A stretch of 64,000 nt of DNA, taken from assembly GCA_040954595.2 (NCBI GenBank), contig CM082576.2, positions 2,108,001-2,172,000 of the forward strand. The letters run 5' to 3'. The notes under the pieces are model-generated. The model had not been told where the DNA came from. It saw only the letters and a program-made list of their open reading frames with translations, and searched no databases. Both the position numbers and the translations under genes were made by a program. This document shows, piece by piece, positions 26,801 to 41,800 of the stretch (position 1 is the stretch's first letter; each line of letters starts with the position of its first letter). This stretch comes from Balanoglossus misakiensis (taxonomy: Eukaryota > Hemichordata).

Positions 26801-29800
26801 GTGTTATTGCGAGTCTTCCTTTTTGTGAATATTATTACCATGTGATAGCTTTGGAGAGGAACCAATATTGCTCCACTGAATGTTATGGATGATATCATTG
26901 AAGTTTTTATGAGTACAGAAAAAAAGAATGTATGGTCAGTCGGAAGTACGGGATCAGGTCCGTGACGCCATGCCGGAATCACAAGCTTCATTAATGTAAG
27001 CTGCCCGTGAAAGTGCGGTGGTCTCACTTTACACGTTTGTGGTTGCTTGCCGTCCTCCTGGACATTCTGTCCATGTACTTTGTGAAGGCGCGTTAAATAC
27101 ATGGCCACAGTGTCGTCCACCACTCTCGTAAATGGTGAATAATGCCTTTACTTAGATCAGCACAATAGCTTTACAAAAACTCTACACGCACACACATACC
27201 AGACCTCTTTGTGAAAAACATGTTCTCCTTATAAACAGGAAATTCAAATCCAATTCAGAAGATTCCTTCTCAGGTCAAATGTGAAAAAAAAATAATCATC
27301 CTTGGTAGGATATTGCTGTAGTAATATAAAAAGCACATCATTCCCTACTATTAAGTCAGTGAAGTTCAAAGAAGTGAGTCTGGGCAATGGTCAAACCCAC
27401 ATGTGAATTTCAGACTAGATTGTCTACAGGTAGATTTCAAACATCAGAATCCATGCCAGAATGTGGCAGGCTTGAATGGCGTGAGAACAGGCATTTTTCT
27501 TTGAATTAATCATGTACGCCAGAAGACATTAACGTTAATAGCCACTGCAGGTGTACCCCACCTCACTGAGTAACTCTGTGCGTTGGTAGAATCCCACTTA
27601 GTTTTTGAAATTAGACATAGTCGCCGATCCAAGATGGAATGCAATGTGTTACCCCTTTTGATGTTTATATCCATTGGCGCTGTATCTGTAAGTATGTGTG
27701 TTGGACAGTCATTAATCATTTAGCCACTCAATCAAGCTAACAACGCTGGCACCCAACTTCATGTTTGCAACTATTAAGTTAAGATCTGGGTGGATTGGAT
27801 TGGGTTACATAAATGAGTCTTGCAGCAATGGGAAAACTATGCACTGACACTGACATGACTTTTAGGTGTACCCTGCAGTTTTACCGTTTCCTTATGTCTC
27901 CCTTAACATAAAATTTATGATGCACTGGATACAGCATATTTTAAGAAATTGAAAACATGAGGGAAGGGGCTCTCTCCCTCTGGAATGAGTGTTTTCAAAC
28001 ATTATCCTTGTTGATAATTTGCATGAGGTGGTGACCTTGCCTAACCCCAGTCACTTGAATTTGTTGACTGACCACAAGGGGCTTGTTGATAAATACAGCT
28101 TGGGATGTTACGGCCTCCATGAGACTAGTTGTATCAGTTGCCATAACATCATGCCATCTGGTTTGTGGTTGCCGTCTTTATACTATTTTGTAGGGTAGCT
28201 CTTTACATGTGGATAGACATGCTGGTGTATTAGGATGGGGCGAGGGGGGGGGGAGGCAAGACATTGTGATGTGGGCAGCAGTTCAGTAGCCTCGGTCTGG
28301 ATTCCCGCCAGGCAGTTTGAGAGACACGGAGGAAAAGAAGTAACAAAGCAACCGCAAACATTACATTGTGAATGCCAACCCACCTAATATGAGATTCAAT
28401 GGGTGATTCCTGTTGGGTAATCGTAGAAGTTAAGTCGTTGCTGTGAAATACACTGGGACACTGTTCGCTTGAGGAAAGCATGTCTGCATTTGAAATAACA
28501 GAATTGAGCCTTTGACTCTCAGTTGACATGTAGTCGATATACACCCTTAGTAGTTGGTTTTAATTAAAAAAACTCTTGCCAACTCTTGTCATTTCCCATA
28601 ACAAAATGGTAGTTAGGACTGTCCGTCCATAGTTCCTGAGTTGATGCAGCGTGCTACGTCACACAAAAGAGTTTTTACAATCCTGTGAAGTGTACTGTTT
28701 TCGGCAGATAATTGTATGAAATGAAAGATTTGACCTTTTCAGTTACATGTAGGGTACATTTTCTGTGTCATATTTTGGAATTAATTTATTTTCTACCTGC
28801 CCTATTATCACAAAATAATCATTAATGCTAGTAATAGTCGCTCAAAATAATCATCAGTTTTACTTCCAGAATGGTAATTAAACTGGGAAGTTCTGTTTCC
28901 ATGAGGAAGTTGTGGTTGGTATCCATTGACTGTTACAGACACCAGTTGTAATGTTTTCGGCAGCCAGGGTGATTCTGATAAATAAAATACCCAGCATAAC
29001 AAGCTGGATGGCTACATGCCTCTGCTATAGACATAAATCAGAGTGCATTGAAATAGGACAATATGTTGCCGAGTTTATATTAATGTTGATGGCCGGAGTC
29101 AACAAGCTTCCTTTGGACACTCACAAACCGACAATTGGTTCCAGAGGGCATGGCAAATGCCCGCGTGTAAAGTTTCTGTGAAAATCATTTTGATTTAACA
29201 GTCTCCTCTGGATCACCTTTAATTGTTACAAATTGAGGAGTATTTTACTGGATCTTTGAAGGTGAGCCAGGAGTCTGTCAATCTTTTTACAGTTTTGAAT
29301 TACCCTTTCTTCTCTGTGCATGGTTGCATTTCTATAGATGTCACTAAGCCATATAGGAGCAGTCCCCACCCCTTGCAAGTAGTCAAGGCGCAGCGTCCAT
29401 TTACAGGAAAATAACGGTCGCTTTCTTGATGTAAACAAATGTGGGCAGTGGCAAGGATATCATTTGAACCGTAAAATTTAATTTTTCCCGTGTTTATGTT
29501 ATGACCATGTGCATCTGAACTGACAGGGGTGGACATGGATAATTCGAGTTTCAGAAAAAGTGGTTGTTGTGCACTTTTTTTTAAAGTTGTAAGAGTCACT
29601 GGTTGCCAAATAGCCATGCAGTGATTTGTTTTCTTTGGACATAAGGAATCCATCATGTTGTAGTGGTGAGGGTAAAACTGCATGAAGAATGTTTGCAAGA
29701 ACTTTCTTTTCCCCTGACAGTGTTTAAAAAGGCCACAGTGTTTACCAATGTGTCCTGACAGCAAGCAATGTCAAAGGCCAGTCATCAGGGAAGAGTGTCA

Positions 29801-32800
29801 GGTCATTATGTTTTATGGCAAATAAAGATAGGCACAAGTAGTTTGAATTAGAGTGACCACACTGGGGTATTTTGGAGGCAACTTGTACCCGGGGACACAA
29901 CTGGCTGACAGCTTCAGTGCTGTTATTGACTTCTATGGAATAAACAGCAGGCGTATGCGTTGGTGAAACCTGATATCTCCGATATCTGGCGTAGGCGCAT
30001 ACCATCTCGGCCCCGCCAGTCGCAGAGATCAGTAGTCTACTGGGTGTCTTGTGTGTGCGAGCTGTGAAAGCCTGTCCGCCGGCCTGCTGCCTTTGCCGCT
30101 GTCTTCAGTTCAACCAAATTCAGCCAACAAGTCGGATATCAGAAGATTTACTGATAGCCATGGCAACTGCCGCACTTTGGCACCGGAGAATGGTGAGTCC
30201 GGTTTTTCAGTCCAAGCAGCAAATTCGGCGTTGGGATGACCCCGGAGTGTGAAAAACACCCCACCCCTTTGACTGTCAATGTAGAACTGATGTGCGAGGA
30301 TTCTCAACTTATACACACTCTTCTTTTTGTATGTCAATCAGTTTGAGGTCAGAAACAGAGAAATTTTGGTTGAAAATGAAAGAAGTTGATCTGGTAAAGT
30401 AGATGGTGTTTGGGGAGTGTGGTCTTCAGTTGTGCAAGTGATTAAGATTACAACTTCTCCTTATCTGCTTTGTAGTTGAAAGTGATTTATGCTCCTCCTC
30501 ATTCCCAGAAGCATGTTTCCATTCTCTATATACTCACAGTATACTTGCCACAATCCTTGGAACAGTTGGTCAATTCATTCTGTGGCAGATTTGAGAGAGA
30601 GAGAAAAAAGAAAAATGTCCTCTTCAGTCCAGCAATCAATTCCAGTGTCTGGTTCTGGTGAATTAATCACAGCCCAACAGGAATGCTGGGTCTACTTGAC
30701 CTCATAGAGGATCATTTTTTTGGCTTTCAAGTTACAGCAGTTTTCTAGACTTGTTTAGATTAGATACACTCTTGTGATGTCAGTGTGTCTGGCTCTCTTT
30801 CCCTCCCACCAAAGGAAACCAATAAAACCTGTTCTAAAGCCGTCTTTCCGGCCATCTTTTCCTGTCTGGTTTACCCTGAAAAAGTGTATTAATAGCCTCT
30901 CTTTAAAGTGTCAAGTATAAACTCAGCAGTACAGTGGCTTTGTTGATATCTGTTGCTCCAGTTTATACGATTTTGTATCTGAAGTACAAATTGTCTGTGT
31001 CAGAGACAACAGAATGAGGAAATCAAAAGAAAAAGCATTGTATGAGTGTCTGGCTTTTATAAGGAATTCAACTAAATCTGGTTTGCCTTGATGTCACTCA
31101 AGACCAGACTGTTTCCATCGGTGCACATGCAGTCTCCCTAATAACTACAAGCCTTCCACTTGGAAACCGATACATGCGTAGCGTCCTCAACACTTCCCTT
31201 TGAAGTGTGCCGCCACTTGTATATGTTGGCACCCTGAGTCAATGAAACCTACGTAACGTGAACTTGTGGGTTGGAAATCAAACCATATCCATCCACAGTC
31301 AGGCATTTCGCCACACAGGTAATCTTGAATGGAGGGCGGGTCAGGTGAATTGATGAAAAGCAACTTTTTCCATCTCTGATTTGTAATTCAGACCTTACTG
31401 TACCCAGTTCTAATAAAAGAATTAACAAGATGGTGTTTCCAATTAGATCTCGCAGCCTCACTTGTTAGCATTCCGTCTCTCTATCTGAAATGTCACTCCA
31501 GCCGTGACCTGCACACCAGAGCATGTATAAATGTAGCTTTCTGATAGTATATCAGAATGGAATATACACCTCTGAGGAAACTCGAAACATTCTCCGTGCC
31601 GCTGAAATAACACATTGTTTAAACTACTTTATTAGGGTCCGTTGTGAAGGATGCAATGATTAATGATGGCCAGTAATTGGATTCAGAAGATAACTTCAAA
31701 ATCAAAGTGCCGCTGTTTGGGTTTTCCCTGAAAAGAAAAGCAAAAAATCGCTGCATTGGTGAAATTCAAATAGCGTAAAGATAGCTTCATCCACAACGAG
31801 CTTTCCTGCAGAGAAGATGTAGATGTTTGCCTTCACATTACAGTCTTATTGGATAGAACGTGGCCACTTGAAAACTTAACTTTTGATCTTTGACATTCAC
31901 AGAAGAATTACTGCTTTGACATGTTAGAATTGATTTATTGCTCTGCCCTAAATTTGCCGGCTTCTTCTTCAAAGAAATGAAAAATAATGAAGTCAAAATT
32001 TGAGATTTAGAGTTCGCTCAAGATCCAAAGAGAACACCTGCATACAGCATGTCAGTTAGGCAATGCAGCGGAGAAGAATTGTTGATCTCTAGGAGTTCCA
32101 AAAGTATGCCATTTTAAAAATAAATGGTGATGATAGCATAGCTGATTTCCATATGCTGGCGAAGAATGCCCACTCTGGTATTTCAGTGAGCTCAGGTTAA
32201 GCTGTTGAGCCACAGCTGGTCTGCTCATCAGTTCACAACATCAGCTTGCTGTGGAATTTTTTGGTGCATCACTGGAATTTTTTTTTTTTTTAGGTGTCAA
32301 TATGAACAGTTCATCATTTTCAGTTGTCATCAAGAACTTCAAAACAAGACTTGGTACTCACAGCTCACACAAAATTATGGTGGCGTTATGTACTGGTTAG
32401 AGGCTAGCTTGTATAATTTATGCTTAAAGGCCTATATAGGTTGCTATGGGCAACAAATGTGGGCCTTTTAATAAGCATAAATTGTCTTGTATGTCACTCA
32501 CATTTATTATGTCATATTTATCATGTCATAAGTCTCATAGAAGATGAAATTCTAGTACTGTAGTATGTAATAAAGATAAACGATTTTAAGGGTAAATGGA
32601 AATAAATTAGAAATGAGTAATGAAAAAGGACATTCAATACCGTATATTCATTTACCATCGACTGTTGAAATGAAATATCCTACAAATGTCATCACCAAGT
32701 ATTTTAAAGTAGGCCATGGAGATAAAAAAAGTTTTATTTTGGGAGGTGGAAAGGTAGTATTTCAATAGCGGGAGTCTGCTTACAACTGTGAAATATGGTT

Positions 32801-35800
32801 GTGATACCAGTGCCCAGATACCGAGAAACCACAGTATCCAAGCGTACTTGTATATGGTACGTACTACTACTACATGTAAGACTTGAGTCTCGAAATATAA
32901 ACTGTGTTGATCAGGAGTAGATGAATGGGGTCCAGAGTGTCAGTTTAAATGTTTCTTATCAGCACGAGCAATGGTGATGTCCCTGGCGAACAGTTACTGT
33001 ACATGGTATGCCATCGAGAGTCAACTGTCTTACACACACACCAAGTCAAGCCAGTGTTTCCTATGTCAATAGTGACCTGGTCAGTGGTGGTGAGTGTAAC
33101 CATGGTAGATGTTGTCCAACCTACTTGTGGATGATTCAGTTCTTGGCAAAGCCTACTGTAGTCATCCACACTGCTGTTATGCTGTTGGGTGTATGTGCTT
33201 TTATAAAAAAGGAGAGTGAGTCATATGTTTGCAAAGATAGTGGTACAATACACAAACTTTGCAATAGGGCTAGACTGTTGCTGGCCTCAGTTGTTTTGAA
33301 ATGTAGTATCACAATTTTGGGGGGAAATAACATTTTCTGCTCTGTTGGAGTTACAGTTACACAGAGTGATATTTGCAAGGACTTTTATTTGTGTCAAAAA
33401 TATTCTGCCTGAGATTTGTCCAGTAAATGATAGCAAAGGGAACACAACACATTTGCCACCCAACTTTTCTATGGTAAGCCACAGATTACATGTTCTCCTT
33501 TATCCCTTCATGGTTCAACTACTCCTTCAAAACAAAGAAAAGAAGTGTTGTAGAACGCCAGGAGGCCACCCACGCATACACACTCACAACCATATGTTAC
33601 TTCAAAATGCCAGAAAAAGTAGAAGTGAATTTAACTGTTCAGTTCCCTATATTTGCATCCTCATATGGGTACACACAATCTGCAGTAATTTGTGAATTTC
33701 AACAAAAATCTAGTGCATGGATAATGGCTAAGTGACCTCATAATTCCTTTGGCTATTCCAACTTTTGCATATTTGTGAAGGTTTAAAGAAGTCCAATGTT
33801 GTATGTTTAAGCAAAAGTGGCTGAGCCCTCTGAAATTTTTCAAGCATGTCTCAGATAGTATTAGGCTTTCTTTTGACGTAATTTTGCAAAGGATATCTTC
33901 AGAGATTTATCGTGGCAAAGTTCCTAATCACAGCAAATATTTTAATGGGGAGAGTAGTTAAGGAGGAAAACAGTACGTGGTGCAATGCCTTTCGCCCCTG
34001 CTTCCCTCTGTAAAAATCCAGCTTGACTACAGAAAACATTGGATTTGGACCAAACCATGTTGGTGAAAGGGGTAAAAAGCTATGTGAAAGTGGTAATAAT
34101 GGAGTGCATGAGTCTACGTGCCGCTGCTTGTCGAACTCAGTGAACAACTTGCCAGCTCTAGTGGTGGGCATGTAGAGGCATTTTCTCGTTGTCTAAAGAA
34201 AACATGATTGAGAAGCTGTAACTTTTCAGTTTGTGTTTCCAGTCTTACTTTCTTTCGTCTCCAAACGTTTGAATAGAAGGCACACGGTGTTATTTTAACT
34301 ACACACATTGAGTGTGTCAACAGGTGAGGGGCATGCTGTGGCTGAAAGAGTGAAGAAAGAGACTCTGAAAGTTTGTCATTGTGTGTCCGTAGCATGCGAC
34401 ATGGGTTGGGTTGGATTTGATTTCAGATTACAAAGCGTGGCCACAGCTGCAGAGGATATTGGGTTGAGATGCAGCATAAACAGTTCATTCAGTGGGTTAC
34501 AAAAAAAAAACCAACATTGTGCTTGTTCAGTGCCTGCATTGCAGACTGAGATGAGGTCTGAAAGAAAGAGAGAGAAAGTGCTGGTTTCTCTTTAATTCCT
34601 CCTGAAAGAGGATAATTGTAAATCTACAGGCAGGCGTGTATTGATCTTAAAGTGTGTTGCCTTGAATGTGCAGGAAACCATGTAATCTCCCCATTTATTA
34701 CCCAAGAATGCATCATTTTGGTGCATAGGCCGGAAAAGCCGGAAAAAGCACAGGACTCGCTCTGTGAGCTTCCCACCACAAGCGGATTGGACCAAGGATT
34801 TCAGAAGTACAGCATAGACACTCAGGGGTTTGAGTCTGAATGTTGTCTGTTGATAGTCAAGTTGTTTCTATGGTAAAGCTTCAGACTTCAGTGCTGTTGT
34901 CATGGTGACGAAAATCCCGACAGAACTGCATGGCTGGAACATCTGTCTTTCTGTGCATTTTCTGTTATTAAAACTTCATTGTAAACTTTAAATAAATTTA
35001 CAGTCTGTTGACACTAGGAAACCTATAGGACAATGAAGTAAAGGGGGACGAAATACCTCTGAGGTCCTTGGTATGTTTTATATCCAGATACTGCTCAGTA
35101 AATTACAGATGAAATACAAAGAAGTTGGTGTTACTAAGTAGCAATGTTGGCCTATAAAGCAAAAGAGAGCAGCTGTTAACAATTGAAGTTTGTGTAATAT
35201 CCTCTTGTCTTGATGATAGGTAGTAGATAATGCATTCATCAATATTATAGCAGCAACTTATACCAGATCTACAGAGATCAGACATAAATGCACAGATTCA
35301 GGGGTCATAAAGGGGCTGGAGACAGTTCAAGGTTTTGTAACTCCTTTCTTACTACAAATACACAACTGTTGAAAACCTAAACTGGTATGTGTAAACTCTA
35401 AGTGAGGTCATCCTCATTCCTGTTGAATATGGGACAATGGATCCAGACTGATTTGCAATGGCCGTGTCCATGAGCTTCTAATGTTAACACTGTAATGTCG
35501 GGTAATGTGTGCACTTGACTCTTTAGCGTTATCTTCTAACTTTTAACCAAACATCCAGTAACCTTCAAAACTAGAAAAAAGTGATATTCTGATAGGATAA
35601 ACTGTGATTGTCCTACAGCAGACTGTCATGAATTTTGAGGTCAGTGTGAACAAAAATCTTCTAAATTTCCTGTCTGTTTGCTATCCAACAGCCAACACTT
35701 CCTAACTTTCTTCCAGGTTTTGGCGATATTGGCACTCAAGTATAAGTCCACCATTCATTCACTTGGTAATTAATTTGTCATATAATCCAAATCGGAAAAT

Positions 35801-38800
35801 TTAATGGACCAAAACCTCTTAATGTGTTTTCAAAAAATAGGATGGAATCTGTCAGATAACATGCACGTCTAATTTTAGAGTTTGATTTATCGGTGTCAGC
35901 TGTTGAGACCATTGGCTCTTTGCTGGATAGAATTCCCCCATGCAGTAAGTTTTACAACTTTTCCACCCTGATGGATTCAGCATTTGCTAAATTTAACAGC
36001 AGTAAGTTAATACTGCCATGGGGGCCATATTGGGACCGTGGATAATTCTGTGAAATTTTAATTATTTTGGAGGTTTTACATATAATTATCAAATAATTCA
36101 GTCTTGCTTTGACTGTCTGAAAGTCATGCCATACACTCCCCTTTCCAAACTGTTGTGGTGTCTCGAAAAAAATTTCAGGAGATACAGCTTTATGTAGGAA
36201 TCCATACAGGTGCAAGACTTAACAAACAGGGTTTTTTTATATCCTCAATTACAAAGGCTCCCAATAGAGGCTGGGACATTGTAACTGAGCAATTGCCAAT
36301 TTAGCATGATGGTGTTGAAGAGACCATTTTCAGTTGTTTATAGCGCTGACTTGCACTACCAAGGCAGACCCATTCAGCTGAGCACATTTTGCAATTGCGT
36401 GTTATTAAGCTACATTGGAGCCACTTCTTATAGCTATCCGACAACAAAACAGCAATGAGACATGCAGTTGTTCTCAACATGGAGACGCAATATTTAGTGT
36501 TTTTCCAGAGGTTGGACGTTGATGCCATAGTAACAAAACAGCAGTTAACGCTGCTTTGCTTGTCATTTGTGATGAATAACAATTTTGTGTTGATACCAGC
36601 TGCGTGTTAGCTCTTGCATATAGAGAAAAATTGTAGATATCTTATGGTCTGTGACACGACTGTTGGTGGTATCCCTGGCGACAGTGCCACAGAAGGAGCA
36701 TTAGTAAAACAATCTGTCTGGAGTCTCAAGCAAACTTCTGTTGGCCTTCAGTCACCAGGGGTAAATGCCTATTCTATCCATGAAGTGTTTCCTCAACTGT
36801 GTTGTCATCAAACTGAAAATTCGATTTGAAGAAAAGGTACTTTTTGTTGATTTCATGTTGTGTGTGTCCCACACCCACGCTTGCCCAAACCTCACATACA
36901 TTTAGGAGATTTGATGTTTTGTTTATCGCACGGTTGCTAGAAATAAGCCTAATACCTGAATGGAATCCTGTTTGTACAAGATGTTCTAGCTGGGGACAGA
37001 AACTCTTTGATTTTATGGAAGCATTGCTGTAAGTGGTGTCCACTTTGAGTATAGATGTAAAAATGATTGTTTTCCTCATCATAATTGTTCCCCTTCAAGT
37101 GTTTTGTAAGTTCAAAGTAATTAATACCAAGCGTTGCAAGGTTAGGAATGTTTCCACTGCAGAAACAGTGTGATTACAATTCATGGGTAGTCCATAGTTG
37201 CGGGGACTGTCAGCGGTTGTCTCTCACACACCATTGTCTCTGCAAAGAACAAAGCCTTCATTTACATATCAGGGATAATGTCAGACATAGCTGTGGTCCT
37301 GTGCTTGGTTGCTGTTGCCAACTCTGTGGGTTCCGCATGTTTTTTGTGATTCCACCGATTGTCTTCTGTTGCCTGCATGTGCGCTTCTCAAGAAGGGAAA
37401 CGTGAGTGAGGAACAGAGAGACCAATCATGGATGATTCGATTGTGTTTGCCATGAGTGAGGCCGAGTTGCGAGCCTTACAATACACAGACGCTCAGCTGG
37501 AACAATATCTTGACTCCGAGCAGCAGCAAGAGCCTGATCGGCCAGAGGGGACAGTAGAGGTATTACAACCACTTCAGTCGCTCATTTTGTGGGAGATTTT
37601 ATGTCTTTTCATTCTTGACTTAACTGTTTTTCATGTTCTACAAGTACTTCACTGCCGGCAGAAAATTGGCACACACAAAAAATGCTGAACGTAGACAAAT
37701 CAGATCTATACAGGTATTGATTTACTATTGAGCACAGTGGTTCATGCTTGACAAAATACTCCTTTCAGCGTCCTTTGTACAGTCCTGTCAGTTATTTGCT
37801 CCACTGTAACTTTTTTCTTCCATTCAAGCGTTGAAGTATCATTTATTTGAAAACATGTTTCCCCATCAATTTACCTTGTCTGTGTTTGTGTGCCTGCAGG
37901 CAACAAGACGTCTGTGTGTGCTAGCTATTCAGCGACCATGAACACGAAGTCACGTAGTGATCTTACCCAATACTCACACTCTCCGTAATATGGCATTGCT
38001 GATTGATAATGAAACCGTGATACCAGATAAATGAAATTGGGAAAAATATTGACGCGCGTAAATTTGCAGAATGCGTCACTTGCAGTTGCACTTTGGAGAA
38101 TGTATAAAGTAATTGCCCAAATGCATACTATGTGAAAGTTAAATTTACAGTCCTGGCAGTCAGATGAAAACTTCAAAAAGTCTTTGAATGTAGACATCAT
38201 AGTTATGTGCACATAAACATCCTGTTATTCATCTACTGTGAGTCCCAAGCTACTTTCCAAATCCATAACATGTTTACCTATAAACCATTAGTAAAATTGT
38301 TGAGTTTACCTTTATTTTAAACACCAAGTGGGATGTGTACGATAATCTCAAAGTTTATTGGCTGTGAATATTTTCCGGAGTGACCATGCAGAGAGCATTC
38401 AAGATTCAAGCGTTGTATGTTGTTTGGTTGTAGCTGAAGCCATCTTTGCGTAAATTGTTTGTGAATCTTGTTTTTGTCAGAAAATGCACATAGGAAACTT
38501 TATGTGTGGTTTTCAGGTGTGTTAGTACACATTGTCTTCAAGTCATTGAAGGGTGCTATTTGTAGGGTCCTACTGTTTCAAATTCAAAGTGTAGGAAAAA
38601 CCACATTCCCTGGGAAGATTTAACCAAGTAGGATCAGTCCGGATTAAACCCAGAAATAATGAAAAGCCTTTCTATCCATCGTCTGATAAAGGTTAAGTAG
38701 GCATTCTAATTGTTTCTGTCTACAGTTATGTCTAAATGCCCCATTATCATAAAGGTATGTTAAAAGTTTCAAGACAGCTTCTGAACCACCAGGATTCCTT

Positions 38801-41800
38801 TTTAAAGGCTGCTTCCCTTGTCTTCATTGATTTAATTAACAAGGAAAAACACACAAGGACTGGTAATCATCTTTGGAAATCCTCAATTGTTTATGTGCTT
38901 AGGCCATTTAGTACTCATTACTATTGTACTGTGACTTTACACTAAGCACCCCTGTCAACCACTAGCCAATAAATTAATCATGTCCTCAGCCATGTCTCCT
39001 GAAACCAATTATTGATTTTTTGGCTTGCAACAAATAGTTTGTTTTTACATAGCAGTGGGGGATATAACTGTACATAATCCAACAGGCCTGGTCACCAGTT
39101 GCCTTTTGTTTGAAGTATTTGTGGGAGTCCCGGTTGTTTTCTGTATTGCAGTTCACCTTGTAGTGGATTGTCGAGTACAGTGATGAGTAATATTTTCCCA
39201 GGCAGATACCAATCTACTTATTAAACAGAAATAGCTTCTGTGAGAGTTGAATCATTATGTGCTTACTCAGCACTCATGATTTGCTACAATTGGTGCCTAA
39301 CATTCCCCTGAATTCATCCCACAAGTCTGATTTTCTTTTGACGTGCAGGAGTCTGTAGCTTTGTACTTGGAGGCAGAGTGAGCATTTTTACTTTGTATAT
39401 TGTCAGCCTTTTAACTAACTAATTTTTAACGCTCTCAGGTATTCTGCAACCGCAAGAGTTCAAATTAATTTCCAGAAGAAGCCAGCTTGATTGACAGGCC
39501 AGAATCTCTCTCTGGGTCAGCCTTTTCCTTATGTAACATACTTAAAGATTGCCTGTGTTTCTTTTATTGATTTTTCAGCTCCCTGCTGGTGTTGACCTGA
39601 CACTGACTGACCTGCAAGAAATGGCAACTCGTCAACAGCACCAAATTGAATCTCAGCAACAGATGCTGGTTGCCAAAGAGCAGCGGCTGAAGTTTCTGAA
39701 ACAGCAAGAGAAGAAACACCAAGTAAGTCGAATGCCACAGCTGTAACCTTCCTACTCATTATGTCACCAAACCCTATGGACATCCTTTTGTACGTTTGCG
39801 GCAGTGATTCCTGCAGTGCTATGAATTAAATGTTCATTGGGAAAAAACGACGTGCATCACATATTTAAACGCCTTCCCGCTGCTGAAAAGTGATTGCCTT
39901 GTTATGTTTTGGCCTGAACCACTGAAAAATTTGACCTGTTATAAGAGTGGGTTCTGACCTCCTCAGTTGTTAATTGTACATTCTGAATTTATATTTGGAA
40001 GACTGATGACCAGTGCTTGTCTCGTGTTCTCCAGGTCAGAATCGCAAAAAGTACGGGACACCTATTGTGTGTGTCTCCCTTCCCTATCAAAGTTTTCTGG
40101 ACAGAGGGCTAATAGTGTTTCTTCCTCTCCCCTCCTCTCTTCAGCAAATGACAGCAGAAAATGAGCGCCTCAGAAAACTTCGAGAAAAGGTGGAAAGCCA
40201 GGAGCAGAAGTTACGCAAGCTTCGCTCGATTCGCGGACAGGTGGATGCTACCAAAGGGAATAACTCGACCCTCAGTAAGTCTCAGTGTGTGGTATTTGGC
40301 ATCTGATGTGCAGAATACCGTGCTATGATGAATTGCAGTCCGCATGGGGTGTTTCACACCTGTTCCTTATGTGCGTGATGGTGTGGCAATTCTGGTCATG
40401 AGAAAGACAAATATAGAAGTCATATTTCATGCACGGTACTGAAATGTTCAGGGATAAGGCAAGGTTATTTATTTTCAAACAATTCAGTGGTCTTTGTATA
40501 TAAGAATCATGGGAGGAATGATCGAAATGATCTGCTTCGAAAACAGCATCACATCCTTGAGAATCACTTATCTATTCCCAAAATTCACCCTCCAGCTTCG
40601 GAATTGGAAACAATCCGTCAACTCTTCAACGAGAAAGAGAAAGAATTGGCCATTGCCGTAACCAAAGTAGAAGAACTGAGCGAGCAGTTGGAACTACTGA
40701 GGAAGGGGAAGATGAATGGCCTGAATGGAGATAGCACACACAATTCACCGACAGCGGCTGAAATAGAGAGATTACGCAAAGAACTCCTGGTGAGTGACTC
40801 CACTGGAATGTTTGATAATCTCTCTGGAATAATTCAAGAGATTCGGCAGCTTTTACAGAAGTATTCACAGCCATGAGGAATTTCTTAAAGGTCCTTGAAT
40901 AAGTGCTCAGCATTTATAAGCATTTGACATTAACACAGGTGCATTAAAAAAACTATAATGTGTCATTGATGACTCTCAGATTAAATCAGACTAGCAGGTG
41001 CAGGTCATGAAATGAGAGATATCATGCTATGAATGATGCAGTCTATTGGCTGTAATCAGTGCCTTGGAGTCCTAAGTAAAGGGCAACCGATCGTTATAAT
41101 AATGTCAAGGAAAATGACATGTTGTTTTCTGTGACTTTACTGCACCTTTTACATTGATGTCATTTCAGAAACAGTTATGGTAAATGTACAATTATTAACC
41201 TCTTTATCAGAAATTTATGAGGTTTTTTTCTCATTTTTCTCGTCAGATTCGTAACAAATTAAATGAGCAGCAGAGCTCCAAGCTGCAAGCCCAGCAGCAG
41301 TTAATATCAGAACGCAGTAATGACATGGGAGTAATGGATAAGAGAATAGAGGAACTGACAGAGAGGCTGAGAAAAAAGAAGGCACAGCAAAAGCTGCACC
41401 AGCAACAAAAACAGCAACCCCAACAACAGCAGCAGCAACCCATACAGCCACAGCATCAGCAGCAACATAGTTTCCATGGTCTGATTGGCAACTCACTGGC
41501 CAATGGAATGGTAACGCTTCCCCGAACACCCAGCAGCAGACCCACAAACATTGCTGCTGTGGAACCGTACAGCATTCAGGCTCCCAATAAGAGTAACAAA
41601 GGAGATACAGTCAAGGAGACTTATTCCATTCCAATTAAACCAAAACTTGTGGAGTTCAATGCGGAAAAGCCCGAGGAACTGAAAAAGCCAACTGATTCAA
41701 AGCCTGCTAATGCTAATTCTGAAAAATTGCATGACAGCATGCCTGGGAACGATAAGGCATCTGAAAAGGGTGGCAACAAAACACAGAGCACATCCTCGCC

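Larger units (their letters stand above)
23977..39578 (+). other. ASPP intron 4 (15.6 kb), with candidate internal promoters
   Basis: This phase-0 intron separates the ubiquitin-like domain exons (1-4) from the coiled-coil and ankyrin-SH3 exons (5-12). It contains three ATG-bearing segments that each end in a good splice donor in phase 0 (26485-26511, 30160-30192, 37428-37559), listed separately, plus an inverted-repeat element copy (about 33987-34073) and an intronic hairpin (32415-32483). A CpG-richer patch lies around 29950-30200. Nothing else recognisable was seen; other ORFs lack family similarity and usable splice context. Confidence 0.6.

Noticed and set aside
40487-40595. In-frame extension upstream of ASPP exon 7
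   Set aside because: The acceptor CCTCCAG before 40596 gives the right phase and family match ([10 protein letters not shown]); the extension has no similarity and is intron.
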